Assembly (NCBI RefSeq): GCF_016859285.1
Contig: NC_053405.1
Location: 1,590,260-1,654,259, forward strand
Reading direction: 5' to 3'
DNA length: 64,000 bases
Source of the DNA: Xiphias gladius
Taxonomy: Eukaryota; Chordata; Actinopteri; Istiophoriformes; Xiphiidae
This document shows positions 20,750 through 62,009 of the stretch, one piece after another. Each line of letters opens with the position of its first letter. The stretch's first letter is position 1. Made by a program: the position numbers and the translations under genes. Below the pieces are notes generated by a model, which was not told where the DNA came from, searched no databases, and was given only the letters and a program-made list of their open reading frames with translations.

Positions 20750-20960
20750 CTGTCAGCGCAGGTACAAACGTCCACATCAGGTAGACTGCAGCGGGTCCAC
20801 GCGGACTCTAATCGGTCACCTCACCGTTCACAGGGCGGCCCGCGCGGCAGCTGGCACCTACGGCGCGTTTTAACTTACAACGGCCTTTTCGCGGAGGCTG
20901 TAATAACTCGATTTCCACAAAGTACGAAGACGTATTACACACGCAGCCCGAACTGAAGCT
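20750..20960. other. Short CpG-rich patch
   Basis: Words such as cggcccgcgcggcagctgg stand out from the AT-rich surroundings. No exon or start codon attached. Confidence 0.3.
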
Positions 20961-21274
20961 CCTCATGACAGGTGACCCCTGCAGACGCGTGACAGAAGTG
21001 CACGTTTACTGAGAGAAAGTGCAAACGCAAAGATCGATCCTGGGATTTTAAGGATCAGTATCGTATTCCAGTGTTCGAATACATCGGAAAAGGGTTTTGC
21101 TTCTTAACAACTGCACTAGACAAAAGATTTGGCAGAATACTGATACCGCAGTAGATTGTAAGGAGACAGAGATATGGTTGTAGGTCTATGATATGAGCTA
21201 CGCTGTATCAAAAGACAGATTTTTGTGATAATCAAAAGTCCAAATAGACTAGAAACGATAAAGCACGCACTGTT

Positions 21275-21485
21275 TTAGAGCTGCAGAGATTAATACACTG
21301 ATAAGTCGACTGACAGAAACTTAAAGGGCAACTATTTTGATAATCAATAGTTGGACAAAAGAAGACATTTGAAGTCGTCAGCTCAGGCTCTTGGTGACTG
21401 TGGGAGACATTTTTTAAAACAACCGATTGAGAAAGTTATCAACAGATTATCATTAGATTAACTGCTCTACACTGATATTTCTAAA
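21275..21485. mobile_element. hAT-type MITE fragment
   Basis: Contains agctgcagagattaatac, aactattttgataatcaatag and gaagacatttgaagtcgtc, again in the order of the teleost family. Confidence 0.5.
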
Positions 21486-21916
21486 ATCTGTCCTCAGTAG
21501 TTAGCTGCCTTCCTTCCACTAACTCTGAGGCGCTAACGTGCTCGTACATCTGGCTTAGCTGCAGCAGTCGGGTCAGTTTGGCTGAACACAGCAACGGCCT
21601 CAGTGAGTTTTTGTTTATCAAACTTTCATCTATTATTCTTCACGCTCAACTGTTTTTCCTATTGGTTGCCAGAATTTGTCACAAACTCAAATTCCCAGGA
21701 TCCATCGTCTCGGAAAACCGAGTTTATTGGTAAGAAGCTCAGATGTACAGTTTTTCTCCCAGGAAGTGAATGCAGCATCATTGTGACCAACACCTCTGAA
21801 ACGTCCCTCAGGTTTCACTCCGTCCAATAGTGTCCTCGTTGATCAAACAGTGTGTTTTTTATCATTATTATCATTATTATTATTATTTGTATTATGCTAG
21901 CTGTTGCCATGGTTAC

Positions 21917-21922
21917 TTTATT
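21917..21922 (-). terminator. nrdc: Candidate nrdc polyadenylation signal
   Basis: AATAAA on the minus strand, 72 bases after the nrdc stop codon. Confidence 0.55.
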
Positions 21923-21993
21923 ATCTCTGATATAGAGAGAGGAAACGAGGAGGCGTTCTCTTGAGTTTCCTGTCGGTCTGCAGTGGGGGCGAC

Positions 21994-48067
<26,074 letters not shown>

Positions 48068-48204
48068 TTTTACAGAGTCCCCTGGGGTGACAGTGCTAGA
48101 CATGAAGAAAAACATGCATGCACATCAATGTAGGTAGCGTTGTAGGTCACGCAGCGATGTCTTCATTTGGCGTGAAACAACGTCCAACAATCTGCATTAG
48201 TGGT

Positions 48205-48495
48205 AGGCTATATGGCCAGAAGTATCTGGACAATCCTAAGCAGAAATCTTTTGCCCCAACATACAGTGATATTTTAGACAACAATGTTCTTCCAACAGTT
48301 TGTGTTTGTTCCTTTCCTGTTTCATCATGATAGTGCCCCCCCTGCACAAAGCCAGCTCCATAAAGAAATGCTTTTCCCAGTTTGCACAGAGTCCTGACCT
48401 CAACCACATCCAACACCTCTGGGATGAACCAGAACGTAGACTGTGAGCCAGACCTGCTCACCAACATCAGTGCTGGACCTCACTGATGCTGTTGT
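48205..48495 (+). mobile_element. Tc1-like transposon fragment, copy A
   Basis: Begins atatggccagaagtatctggac, like one end of the element at 61768-62003. The interior has a broken frame reading DLNHIQHLWDEPER, close to the DLNPIEHLWDELERR motif at the C-terminus of Tc1-type transposases, with stops and shifts. In nrdc intron 1 (48096-49725), directly followed by a MITE fragment. Confidence 0.6.
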
Positions 48496-48509
48496 GTCTA
48501 AACGGGAGC

Positions 48510-48665
48510 AAATCTCTAAAGCAGAGACAATTAGACGATAATCTATTAGCTGATTGACAGAAAATGAATCACCAACTATTCTGATCATCGATTAATCGTT
48601 TCAGTGATTTAGAAAGCAAAAACCTCAAACATTATCTGGTTCCAGATTCTCAGATGTGCGGTACT
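48510..48665. mobile_element. hAT-type MITE fragment
   Basis: Words gattgacagaaaatgaatcaccaactattctgatcatcgattaatcg and attatctggttccagattctc. Confidence 0.6.
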
Positions 48666-48669
48666 GCTG

Positions 48670-49700
48670 CTGTTATATATCGCCGTATGTTACTTTTTTT
48701 TTTTTTTTGTTCTGACTGTTGCTCAGACATCAGCTTGGACTCTGGGAAGTTGTGCAGGACGTTTTTCCCTAAAGTAATCGACAGATTAAAGGACTACTAC
48801 CTCAGACCTATCCCACCACTGCAGCCCAGCATGGAAACGCTGTCCTGGAATGGATCAGAGAGGGAATATGGTACTAAAAAGACTATAAAGTGCTAAAGAT
48901 TTCCACTTAATTTGACAAACTGTTGACGCATCATATTAAAATTCACTTCAGAAAGCATTTTTCTACACTGTGGATTTTTGTCCCCCATCACTTACACTGA
49001 ATTCGCTTTAGAAAGGAATTTCTTCACAGCCAGTAAGAACAAGAGGAACAATTACAGCGACCAATAAGGCTTTTAATGTACCTGTGGACAAATGAGTCCA
49101 TGGTATTATGATAGGCCTGATAAATGTGAACCTCATGTCTTTTAGTCAGTAAAGAAAATAATCATTAGCTGGGAGCTAATCCCTGCAGCTAGGAGCTATC
49201 TCGAGTCTTATTTTGTCGTGTATGGTTCTGCCGGAAAGAGAGGCAGAATAATAACCTAAGATTTTTCTGAGAGCAGTTTGTCGGCAGAGTCTCGTCAGGC
49301 GAGGAAGCTGCACGGGACGTTCGGTGGGACATTAGTACTCTGCGTCAGTGAGCTGAGCATCCGTTAATATTCAGCGAAAGGAACGGTTAGCTTAGCTGCC
49401 AGGAAACGCCAGAAAGCTAGCAGGCTAGCCGTCGGCGCTAACGTCGAATGTTCACAAATCAGGTTACTGCAAATACTGTGACTGTAACGACAGACGGTGA
49501 CTAAGTCAGAGGTAAGTTAGTTAACCTGGTTAGCCGTGTATTAGCTTTCAGTAATCCTGTTGCTAAGAAATGCCACAGCACCGCTGGCTGAAGTACGGGT
49601 CGTGTCAGTTGCTCTGCAGCTGCCCAGCCAGATGTTTGTCAGAAACGTGACACGGCAGTTTGTTTGTTTTTCATGTTTTGTTTTGGGTTTTTTTGTTTGT
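48670..49700. other. nrdc: nrdc intron 1, remainder
   Basis: No supported exon. A T-run (48690-48708) and a cluster of gctagc-type words near 49390-49560 are the only visible features. Confidence 0.4.
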
Positions 49701-49725
49701 TTGTTTGTTTTTTAAAGATACTCAC

Positions 49726-49985
49726 CTTTGTTTCTGCTGCGTTAAAGCTGCTGGAAGTTCGCAGTGTGTCAAGTGCAGCAGCCTGGCCCGAGTCGGATAG
49801 CGGCTAGCCAAAACAAAGCCTGTGATTGGCGGAGAGCTAATCGGTGACCGGCAAACGGGGCGAAGACGACAGAGGTCGAGTACGGTGGCCGAGAGAGCTC
49901 CGCGCACGGCGCGTTTGTCCGCGCGGTCGTGTCGCGGGTGTTGGCAAGCGCACGTGTTGTCAACGTGATGAAGGTGTTTCCTCAA
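49726..49985 (-). other. nrdc: nrdc 5' noncoding exon (3' end at 49726)
   Basis: The sequence cagcagaaacaaag/GTGAGTATC on the minus strand is a strong donor at 49726, and the acceptor ttcttcatgtctag at 48096 opens the first coding exon. The exon is CpG-rich. Its 5' limit is unknown; the interval given is only the stretch that stays open in the nrdc frame, which has no ATG. If the CCAAT box at 49825-49829 is functional, the true exon may be much shorter. Confidence 0.55.
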
Positions 49986-50030
49986 TTCGCTCGCGTTTCG
50001 TCTGTTTCCACGTGTTTTTCTTGAGTCGCC
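49780..50030 (-). promoter_or_regulatory. nrdc: nrdc CpG-rich promoter region
   Basis: Dense CpG (ggcgcgtttgtccgcgcgg, tcgtgtcgcgggtg) spans the expected transcription start. A CCAAT box in the nrdc orientation (gccaatcaca, 49825-49829 core) lies about 100 bases upstream of the first donor. No TATA box is evident, typical of a housekeeping gene. Confidence 0.55.
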
Positions 50031-51290
50031 CGGGTTGAAAAAAACACCGAGAAACTCCGAGTAAAGACGATCGTAGTTCTTTAATTGATGCGGTAACTCG
50101 AAACAACAAGTACATCAGCACCGCACGTCCTGCGACGCAGGCTTGGTTGAGGTCGCAAGGTCATATCTAACCACCAACAAAAATAGATACATGAATAAAG
50201 TCGTTAAAGCCCGAAAACCATGAAGATTGAAATGGTTGTAGTCACCGAAAATCAGTGAACTTCTCACGAACTCAGTCCGCAGCAGCCTTAGCTTTGATGG
50301 ACGTTCACTTTAAATGGCCTTTTATTGGAGGTAGACAATTATAGGTCGTCAACCGGGAATCTAATTATTCATTTACTTAATCGGGTGTTTAAAACAGTGA
50401 CTGTGTTGATTCAGAAACGTGCAGATCCGAGAGGCCGGTGTTTTCCCGCCCCGAGTGCTGTCTGCAGATCTTCCTTTCAGGCTGCACATGGCACACGGAC
50501 GTATTGAGAGAGAGCAAGTCAAAGGTTAAGGGAGAGAGTCGGTATAATACACCCATCACAACACCCATCACAACACCCGTACAGCCAGTTTGTGTGGCCT
50601 GGGAGGCAAAGCCCATAATAAAAAAAACCAAAACAAAACAGGGACCTAGTCATTGAGTTTCCTTTACCTGGATCAACAACTGGACAGTAGGAGAACATCG
50701 ATCAGAAAGATTTTAGTAACCCAAGTGTAACCGTTAAAGTGTAAAAGTGTGAGGGTTAAAACTCAAATTTCATTTAGCACCATCCCAAAATAAAAACTAC
50801 TCGTATTAAAATACTAAAACAGGATTGATTAATCTATTTTTAATAATAAGTTGAGTCCGAATATAACTATGAACAAATGTTTTAAATCACAGTTTTTGTT
50901 TATCTTCATCAAAAAAACATCACTTTACTTGAACTGGACAAGCTGTTATAATCTAAAGAGACATTTGCCACTGAAAATCACTCTATATTTTTTTCCTAAC
51001 ACTTTGCCATATGATTTTAGTTTTCATAACTTGAAGGCTGAATTTCATACAGATTCTGTAAATTCCCACCGAGTTTTCAGCCAAAAGAGATCCCTGTTAC
51101 TGCCTCGATACAGAGCAATAACAACGTTAACATACGATTTTATATATTTAGCAAATGGTTTTTTTTCTCACATATTTATTTTTGTTTAAGTAGTAGTAAG
51201 TAGTAACAGTAGTGGTGCAGTAGAGAAGGTGGGGAGTATATTCATTTGAAAAAATAGCGTAATAAAAAACCTTACAAAAAGTCCAAAGAA
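50031..51290. other. Intergenic, nothing recognised
   Basis: AT-rich from about 50650 on. The open frame at 50851-51189 is low-complexity and unsupported. Confidence 0.45.
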
Positions 51291-51900
51291 ATCGGACAAA
51301 TGTTATGATTAAAGAGTGTGATTTTTATTATTCTAAATTGCATCTATAATATACAAACATTCACAATAGTTTGTACAATCACTTTGTGCTTCTCCCTCGT
51401 ACAGGAGTGAACTGTAAGACAACAAGTTTACATAAACTCTCTATATAATTTGTCCATGGTATACACAGCATAAAAATAAATTCATACTCAACACCGTTAT
51501 AATTTCTAATCCTATCATTTACAAATTCACTTAAAAAATAATCATATGAAGACAATGTCGATATTATTGTACGTTTCTATCAATATGAAGACACACGGTG
51601 GGGAGTCACACACAAAAACGTGCGCTGTTGTAGCTCTATAACAATTTGGCAGGATATTGTTTTTTCTATCTTCGTAATATTTAATAATAAATGCACAATT
51701 TTTTTCTCCACATCTTCCCTTTTTCTTAAAGTCTTTCATATACACGCGTACTGCATCTCAGCTGACATGACGTTATCAAAATATCACACTTCCGTCAAAG
51801 ATACTGTACACAAACACAAAAACCTTTACAACTGAACACGCGATAGATATCATGATAACCACAGGCAACAACAGAACGTCTTGGCTCTAATATCACACAC
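51291..51900. other. AT-rich block, possible distal rab3b 3' UTR
   Basis: Several minus-strand AATAAA/ATTAAA-like words (for example near 51327) lie in long AT-rich sequence. Mammalian RAB3B has a very long 3' UTR, so the rab3b transcript may reach here, but nothing in the sequence proves it. Confidence 0.25.
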
Positions 51901-51924
51901 GCACATCCACACACACACACACAC
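51893..51924 (+). repeat. (CA)n microsatellite
   Basis: Short interrupted CA repeat. Confidence 0.85.
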
Positions 51925-51929
51925 TCACG

Positions 51930-54900
51930 TTCATGTAGGTAACACTGCGAACATGACAGTCACGAGACTACACCTGCTAAAGGGGAAGGAGAAAACCACG
52001 TGCTCTTCACTCATCATCGGCTCAGCTCACACGTGCATGTGTGCGTATAAAACACCCTCAGTGTGGCATTGGATTGTGTCGGCCAGTGCAAAAGCTATAA
52101 GCCACCGTGAAGCAGGGCTGCAGCGCTCAGCGGCAGTCCGGGCTCAAGCCTCTGGCAGTGTAGAGGGTCTGATCTGGGTCCTGGACCTTTTTTTTTAGCT
52201 TTGAGAAGTTCGGTTATTTACTCCCGGGAAACACCAGATACGGAAGCTTGTTAACGACAAAGCCACGAAAGCAAGGGAAATCAAAACAAATTTTAGCCTT
52301 TTAAGATACGAGATTGTGGACCCTGCCGCCTCCAAGTTCCCATTTAGTCCTGTGCAGCCAGACCTCCTCCGCTGGAACAGTAATCAATATGTCTTAGTTT
52401 GTGTTAATTGATTAAACACAACTTTATTTGACAGCTGATCCACTGGCCTCCATGTGAAGACGATATAAACTAAGGATTTAAAGCTAGACTTTGACACAAG
52501 GGCCCTTCATAGAAGGGGGCCAGTTAGTTAGCTAATAATGCAGGACCCACCTTGGCTGATACTGAACAAACAGCTTAACTTAGTAACTCATCAAATTGCC
52601 AAAACCAGTGGAGCTGGATGACTCTGTGGCTTTCGGGGTCCCTCAGAGTCTGGGGCCCTTGGGCAGTTGCACCAGCTTTGTGCACCAGGTCTGGCCTTGG
52701 ACTTTTTGGGGCATGAAATTAGACTCATACGACTGCTAAAAACCGTGCGATATCATTGATCTCGCACAATAAAGTCGTACAAATTAAACAACAAAATATG
52801 GCGTTTTGTAACGGCCCTTTAGAAAGACACATCAAGGTGTTTTCTGATCCGACGCCACCACCTTCATGATGTGACAACACCACGGTTAAGGTCAGGTCTA
52901 GGCACGAAAACAACGTTGTTAAGTTTAAGGAGAGATCATGTTTTATGTTAAAATTAATAGTCAGTTAAGGTCACAGTTACAATAATAACCACTTGATTAC
53001 GGTTGTGGGACGATCTTAGTGATGGTTTTAAAAAAAATGTTGATTTCAACATCTTGGTCTCTTAGTCTGAACCTATGTATAGATTGCACTAACATGCTCT
53101 TGGTTGGGGTGGCGCAGTGGCCCAGAGTTACTGGTTTGGTTTTGCACGGAAACTTTTGTTCCTGTTGTAGACCTCTCCCAAAAAACAATCTTTGTTTGGT
53201 GGTTTTTTGGCTGGACCGTGAGAAAAATCCAATCAACTAAATCACTTCCATAGCTTCCTCTTCCTTGACCTGTGTCATGTTTATTAACAAGTCTGCTGGA
53301 CCCCGCCCTACTTTTTTGCACATGTAAATCGGATCACAATGCAGCAGAGTCGAGATAACGTCAACACTCATTAATACCAGGTGTAAATTCAAAGGCCAGC
53401 GGATCAGCTGTCATTGGACAGGCGATGTATCCAGATCCAGATCAGATGTTGTTACCGGGTGGCCAAGAAAACCTGAGGCCTGTGTCTCCAACTGTGTAAT
53501 TTGAATATGAGGCAACATACACTGTGTAAGAACAGTTCCAGCTTATGTGTTACAGGTCCGAAAACAAGCTTTTACACGGCGACCTTCTTCAAGGCACGGC
53601 CTCAAGACCAGGTATGAAGCAGGGCCTCAGGGCCCTTGTCGTGGTACTCAATACTGTGCTCTAGTGGTGCACATATACAAAGTTACAATTAATCGACTTA
53701 CCACAAACCAAACCAAGCCCAGGTGGCTCTTTTGATTGTTTGACATCCAGAAAAATCTTAAGCATTAGACAACCTGTAGTTCTGAAACCTCCCACCGCTG
53801 TTCCTCTGTTACATGGATTAAAGTTATAAAGGCCATTAACTCCCATTATCTGCCATCCCCACAGCAAAGAGCAGATTCTCTCTTTTCAAAGTATCTTCCT
53901 TCAAAAGTCAGCGGTATATTTAAATTAACCCCACAGCGCTGCGAGGGCAGCGGTCGCCGTGGTGAGCTTTGCTTTATTGCCGATCTTCTCCGTGCGCGTA
54001 CATGTACGAAATAAAGAACATACGCGGCTGAAACTCCCGACCTCTGCTCGGATCTGAGGTATATTTTCTGTAACACGAGCTCAGTGACTCAGTCTGCAGC
54101 ACACAACCAAATGAGGTATGATGCACCTCCAACAACTGGCACGACAGCAGATACTCTGCCACTTCCTGTCGAATGTCATCAGCGCAGCTGCCACGGTAGA
54201 TGAGAAACGCACCGTTCCATTTGAAATAAACGGATCTTCTTAAGCTAAAGAACTGATCGTACCTGGCGTGAGAAATTTCAACTGACCTGGAAGTTAAGCA
54301 GCATCATGTGAGGTCCTGCTCTCTGCCTGTCCCTCGTTATTTTATCATTTTAAGACTTGAGCTGTGGGTAAAGGAGATGGGCTCATCAGCCAGACATGGA
54401 TGAGAGCCTTTTCAACAAAACACAGAATCTGACAGAGCAGATGGAGCAAAGCGTAAGTGCAGATTTGAAAACGAGGGCCACAGAAACAAGGACTGTGCTC
54501 ATAAATCTGTCCCGTCTGGACTGACAGACTTGAATTTGTTTTGTGCACTCGAGATGAGTTTGTCATTAATGAACTTCCATGACCTCAAATCCTGACATGG
54601 GATTTCCTGATGTAGGAAACTTACAACTATCTTTTCATCTTTTTGTACTAAAGTGCATGACATTGATTCAAACAGCAATCAGCCACAAGGTGAAAACCAG
54701 TTACCGGTTTTCATGCTGTGGCTGATCGGTGTAGATCTACCTGATACCTGCACAAACAATCTACGTGAACCCTGCTAAACCATCACAAGTGGCACTCTCC
54801 TTTTAACTTTATACAGAGTGGCATGTCAGAGTGGTTTTTGGACCCGTGTTAGTTTGGGACTCGACCCCATCCTCTTTAGTCTTAGGCTCAAATGATTTTG

Positions 54901-55290
54901 GCTGCAGCCCTGCCTGGGAGTTGTGCATTGGTGGTGTAGCCCTAAAGCGTCTTTCAAGCCAAATACAACACGAAGTAAGGCCAGTAACAGTTAGTGGACT
55001 ACAGGTATATCGCATCGGAGTGGACCTAACTATTAGCTATCTGAGAAGCAGCCTAGCTGATGTTTTGCCGGATGACTCGGTGAACGACTGCGTCCTGTAA
55101 ACTTGTGAGCATGAGCAGCTGTGGTGGTGTGAGTTTCTGGCTGTGGTGCTACACTCTGAGGAGAGGCAGTGCTGTGCTTACCGGCCGGCCCTGCTTCCAG
55201 CTCCTTCTGACAGTCAACTCCAACAAAATGCGGGTTAGCGACCTATAGCACCCTCATCTGCTTAGAGATGTTTACGCGTATCTGCGCGGG
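51930..55290. other. Intergenic, nothing firmly recognised
   Basis: Read on both strands. A SINE-like phrase (gttggggtggcgcagtggcccagagttac, 53103-53131) is the only repeat-like feature. Confidence 0.4.
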
Positions 55291-55304
55291 AGCATGATTC
55301 CAGC

Positions 55305-55690
55305 TCTAAAGGCCCGGTCACACCAGCATTTAAAGCAGCGAAATTTTGCACCGATTTATTTCGATTTAATCCGATCACAAGGGAAAAAACAACCACACAA
55401 CCAAACCACAAACCACACACTTTGACACGTAGGTTTGCTTTGATGACCAATAGCAAACCACGCTGACAGCGCTGACCTTTAAAGGGAATAGAGAGCCGCA
55501 GATCTAAAACCAAGGAAGCTGTGGCTGTAAAGCTCTGGTAGCAATCAGCCGGGTTGTTGCACCGTCCACTTTGATGCTGCGTTCACGTCATTCGGGAGAA
55601 AAGGTTATGATGGGAAAGACTCCCACGTTCTCAACTTGTGAGCGTTCACGTCGTCGCACAACTCAAGATGGCGGTTGTCGGTCTTCCTGT
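55305..55690. mobile_element. Possible MITE
   Basis: Opens ggcccggtcacaccagcattt and closes with gctgcgttcacgtcattcggg...gcgttcacgtcgtcgcacaac. Both phrases are common starts of fish MITEs, but inverted ends were not resolved. Confidence 0.35.
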
Positions 55691-55699
55691 GCTAGTGCT

Positions 55700-56800
55700 T
55701 CTCACTCATTATTGGAAATTCCAGCTGACTTAATCAATAAACACTGACAAAACTAAATTTCTTATATATAAACACTAACAAAACAAAATAAAAAGACACA
55801 GACCTTAGCTAGATTTTTTCAAAGAAGGTCATGCTATCTAGCAAGCTAATTGTTTGCTAAAAAAAACATTAACGGCAACTATATATTATATTACTATAAG
55901 TGAATATTGTTGAGTGTCGGTTGTTTTCCTGCAGAGTCAGACATGTGAGGATTAAAAATCCCTGTTCAATTTAAGACTATATTTATTAAATCTCAGCGTT
56001 TAATTACCTTTAGCAACGGACTTTGCTGACGCTTTCGTGCTCTTTAGCTCCAAGACAGATTTATCAGACCTTTGATGCAGACGAGAAGGCTGTTTACAAA
56101 CGGGAAAGCCTCCTCTGCGGGACTAGAAACCGCTCCACAGGAATGGGAGAACTGGTTCGCAGACATTTACGAGGCAGGTGTTGATTAGCATGAACACGCC
56201 TTTAGAATAAAACGTACAAACGTATTGTCCCGTTAGCAGCCAAGCTACCTAGCTCACCAACTGGCGGTTAGCAAACCCTGCCAGCTCTGAGAACCCCCGT
56301 GACTGACTAGCGCTAACAGTTTTCACGCTAGTTAGCGGTTAATTCGTCAGCTACAGCAGTTCGTCAACTAGCAAATTGAGTCTTCCCTATGTCACCGAGC
56401 CTCTAGCGTGAGCTAATTTAGCAAGGGCGCGTGGATGAACTTGGCTGCGCCGCTTTCTGGGGTGATCGGGCCTTTATTCTCCTCCTCATGCTGCATCGCA
56501 TAACCCCGTGTGTCCGGCTTGAACATCATTAACTAACTGGGCTGCAGTCACAGTTAGCACGCTAGTATTCCCCTCACAGAAATGCAACCGACAGTGGTCC
56601 AGCAAACCTTTCAAAAACGCCAAATTTATATTTAGTTTGGATTTACACTGCTGCCCTCGCTCCTCCGCCTATGTAAGGGCCAACCTCAGATAGGACGGGG
56701 AGGGAATGAAACTGGCTAAATAGACGTTAGTTAGCAGAAACCGCAGTAGGCGTAGTGATTATTGACCGCTCACAAACATGGACTGAAGCAGAGAGAGAGT
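55700..56800. other. rab3b 3' flank or 3' UTR
   Basis: A minus-strand AATAAA lies at 56473-56478, about 430 bases after the rab3b stop, and another at 55982-55987. Either could end the transcript. No other feature recognised. Confidence 0.4.
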
Positions 56801-56904
56801 GGTTGGAGGAATGTTACAATAGTTAATCTGGGGTTTTTTTGTTTGTTTTTGTGTTTTTTTTCTTTTTCTTTTTCTCGAGGCGACAGCAGAGGGATGGCGG
56901 ACGA

Positions 56905-59139
<2,235 letters not shown>

Positions 59140-59805
59140 TCACAAGCTCCACCAGCGTCTCCTGGAGGCTGCAGTGGTGATTACAGCTTTACAGTTTGAC
59201 AGAACAGACAACATGCGGACGATTCAGCTCTTCTCAGAGCCAAGTTGGATTTTGATATTTCTTGTGCTTAAGTGGAAATATCGGGGCGATGGTTGGCACC
59301 GCAGCAAAGTCCTGTTCACCCCATTCACACCTAACTGGTTTTCACACCAAAAGCGCGAGTCTGACATTTCACAGAGCCAGGTCGTTATTTCCTACCGAGC
59401 GAGCGGCTTCCTCCGGAGCTGAACCAATTTCAACTTTGACCCGAAATGCGCCTGAAAACGAGCGTCCGGCGGGATCCTGGCGCTGATGATAGGTGGAGAC
59501 ATGACGGCCACGATCTAACTGTAGAAGGCAACGGTGGAAAAGTTATGTTTAGTTACGTAAGTCCACTCTCTCATCCTACGGGTTGTTACAGAGGAACACG
59601 GCAGAAACGATCAGAGAGGATCACACTGAGTTCCGCAGAGCATGCGGTCGCTCCGCCACTTCATTTTTTCTTTGGCAAATCGAATAGCTTCGGCTATATC
59701 GCAAACGCTGAGCGTCAATGTAACCGGGAAGCATTGGAGACGCAGACACATTCCTGCCAGATGCCGAAAAGGTGCTCTGGCATCCGTCTGTCCGAGAGGT
59801 GGGGT

Positions 59806-59878
59806 ACATCCCGTACAGGTCGCCAGTCCATCGCAGGGCTGACCCCCCCCTTCGGGCAATTTGGAGTCACCAAAATCA
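59806..59878 (+). repeat. Teleost interspersed repeat fragment
   Basis: The phrase gtacaggtcgccagtccatcgcagggctgac...cttcgggcaatttggagtcacca is a near match to a repeat seen throughout fish genomes. In the rab3b intron. Confidence 0.65.
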
Positions 59879-60283
59879 TCACGAACATCCACCGCAAATT
59901 TCATAATAACCTGTCTGGTGGTTTTATGTTTAGGTCTGGACAGAAGTGTTGGACGGACACAAGCGGTATTCTGTTTAGAGTCGGTGGGGATAAGCCCGAA
60001 TACCAACATGCTGAGACAGGACGATGACGCATCCATTCTGGCATGTTTAAAACCAGACTGCCTGATTTCGCAAGCACCGCCGTTTCCATGGAGACACGGG
60101 CATCAAAATAACAAACAGGGAAACAACGACCATGACCACGTGTGCAGATAACGTCTGACCCTTACAACTCAAGCTGGGACAAAGAAACAGAAATCGCTTT
60201 CATTTGCACTCGTACAAATACATAAACTGTGATTTTAAGAGTCTATCTGAAAGATCTGGAGACGATAACACAAAACGAAGTTA

Positions 60284-60310
60284 AAACACACACACACACA
60301 CACACACACC
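60284..60310 (+). repeat. (AC)13 microsatellite
   Basis: In the rab3b intron. Confidence 0.95.
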
Positions 60311-61589
60311 TGTTCTCACCTCACAGTAAAACACAGCGATTTGACGTTCACAGAAAGCGAATCTACACATCAGCACCTTTCACCCTGTCACCATCCATCA
60401 TCCGTCATCAGTCTGTTCTTCAGCCGACTCAGCAGCTGAACTACGGTCTCTCTCTTCTCTAAACGTCTGGTTGGTTTTCAGGACAGTGGAAGTGGCCTTG
60501 GCCCCTAATCCTCTGAAGACCCACAGGATAAATCTGGGCGGGTTGTTAGCAAAACAATGTTTTTTTCCCCCTTTCATTTTGCCTTGAAATATGAAGTATC
60601 GGACTTTCCCACTGCTCCAGCCTCTAAATATCCTTCGGATGAAACAGGCTTGAACTGAAACGGAGCGTTCCAGCTCTTACCCTCAACACTGGAAGTCTTG
60701 TTTGAATGGGGTTTTAAAACCCTGCGTGAAGCTGAAGTTGACGAAAATACACCGAGTGGCAGACGCTTGTGTGAAACGCTTTGGTTTATAGTGGTGCGCA
60801 GCTACACATCACCACTGAAACAACAGAAACTGCCACTGATCCGTTTGTGTTGTGTCTGTTCTCCAGTGGAGCTTGTCGATTGTGAAGACAACACTGAGAA
60901 AGCCGAAGGAAAACTCCTCTACTAAAACCCTCTCCAGCCCTCCAACCCTCTGTTCCCCCGTGATCCCCGTTCATTGGTCTTTGCAACAAAAAAATCCCGT
61001 CAACCCACCATGTGGGGATTTCCGGCCGAAAACAGTCCCGCATTGTCCTTGCAGGCTGTGTCAGAGCGGGCGTGCCGCTTAAGGCTTAAGGCGCAGGTGA
61101 GAAAACGAAATAAGATGCGGGAGCTCCGTCTGGAGTGACAGCTTCATACGTGGAACCTCTTATCAGACGTCACAACACTGCACACAAGCTTGTAAAACAC
61201 CTCACAGGATTTCACAGCTCCGGGAAATTGTGATGTGGCCACTTTATCTTTCGTCACGATGATGGCGAGATAAAAGGTAGAAGGTCAACGAGGAATGCGG
61301 GCTTGCTTCTGCGTGACTGGTGCTAGCAGGGCTGCAGACTCTTAGTCCAACCCCGTCTCCTAGAAATTACTGCAACAGCAAATATGTTTTGTAGGTAACT
61401 TGATGGCAGCCGCCGTCCTCCGTCCTCACCACTACAGCTAGTGTGGGTGCAATCATCCTGCTAAATTAGCCACTTTTGTGCTCTGCACCCATTCAACATC
61501 AACCCCTAGCTTTCACTTTCTTTTTTCTTCGGGAATGCGGCGAGGTCTACTACACACTTAATTAACTGAGATTTGATGTGAAGCAGGAT

Positions 61590-61591
<2 letters not shown>

Positions 61592-61620
<29 letters not shown>
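61592..61620 (+). repeat. (GT)14 microsatellite
   Basis: In the rab3b intron. Confidence 0.95.
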
Positions 61621-61623
<3 letters not shown>

Positions 61624-61767
61624 TGGGAGAGCGAGCCACAATAGCACAGATGTTAATCATGGAGAACAATAAACGGAGCCTCAGGCAGGAACTGATTCTT
61701 CTCAGTTTGGTTGAAAGCAGAGGGGGAAGTGTGTACGATTTCCACAAAGGGAAAAAAATCACTGCAC

Positions 61768-62003
61768 ATGGGCAAAAGTAGGTGGACATTACACCACTAT
61801 GTGACAGGCTCTGACAGCCTCCGCTCGTCTGGTTTCAGTCTCTCCACCAGGCGTTTAATGAAGATGATGATGTTGGTGATCGGGTCTGGCTCACAGTCCG
61901 CGTTCCAGGTCATCCCAAAGGTGTTGGATAGGGCTGAGGTCAGGACCATGTGCAGGCCCGTCAACGCCTAGACTGGGATGTCCACATACTTTTGGCCCCA
62001 TGA
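61768..62003 (-). mobile_element. Tc1-like MITE, copy B, with inverted ends
   Basis: The left end atgggcaaaagtaggtggac and the reverse complement of the right end, atggggccaaaagtatgtgg, form near-perfect inverted repeats. The interior is the reverse complement of part of copy A: ggtctggctcacagtccgcg and catcccaaaggtgttggat correspond to words at 48410-48465. It lacks most of the transposase, so it is a non-autonomous derivative. Confidence 0.7.
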
Positions 62004-62009
62004 TATATC

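Noticed and set aside
48654..48896. An 80-codon open frame
   Set aside because: It includes a poly-T run and lies in nrdc intron 1 next to MITE debris, with no domain.
50851..51189. A 112-codon open frame
   Set aside because: AT-rich, low complexity, no domain or splice sites.
59446..60036. Opposed open frames of 193 and 141 codons
   Set aside because: They overlap a known fish repeat (59806-59878) in the rab3b intron and have no domain.
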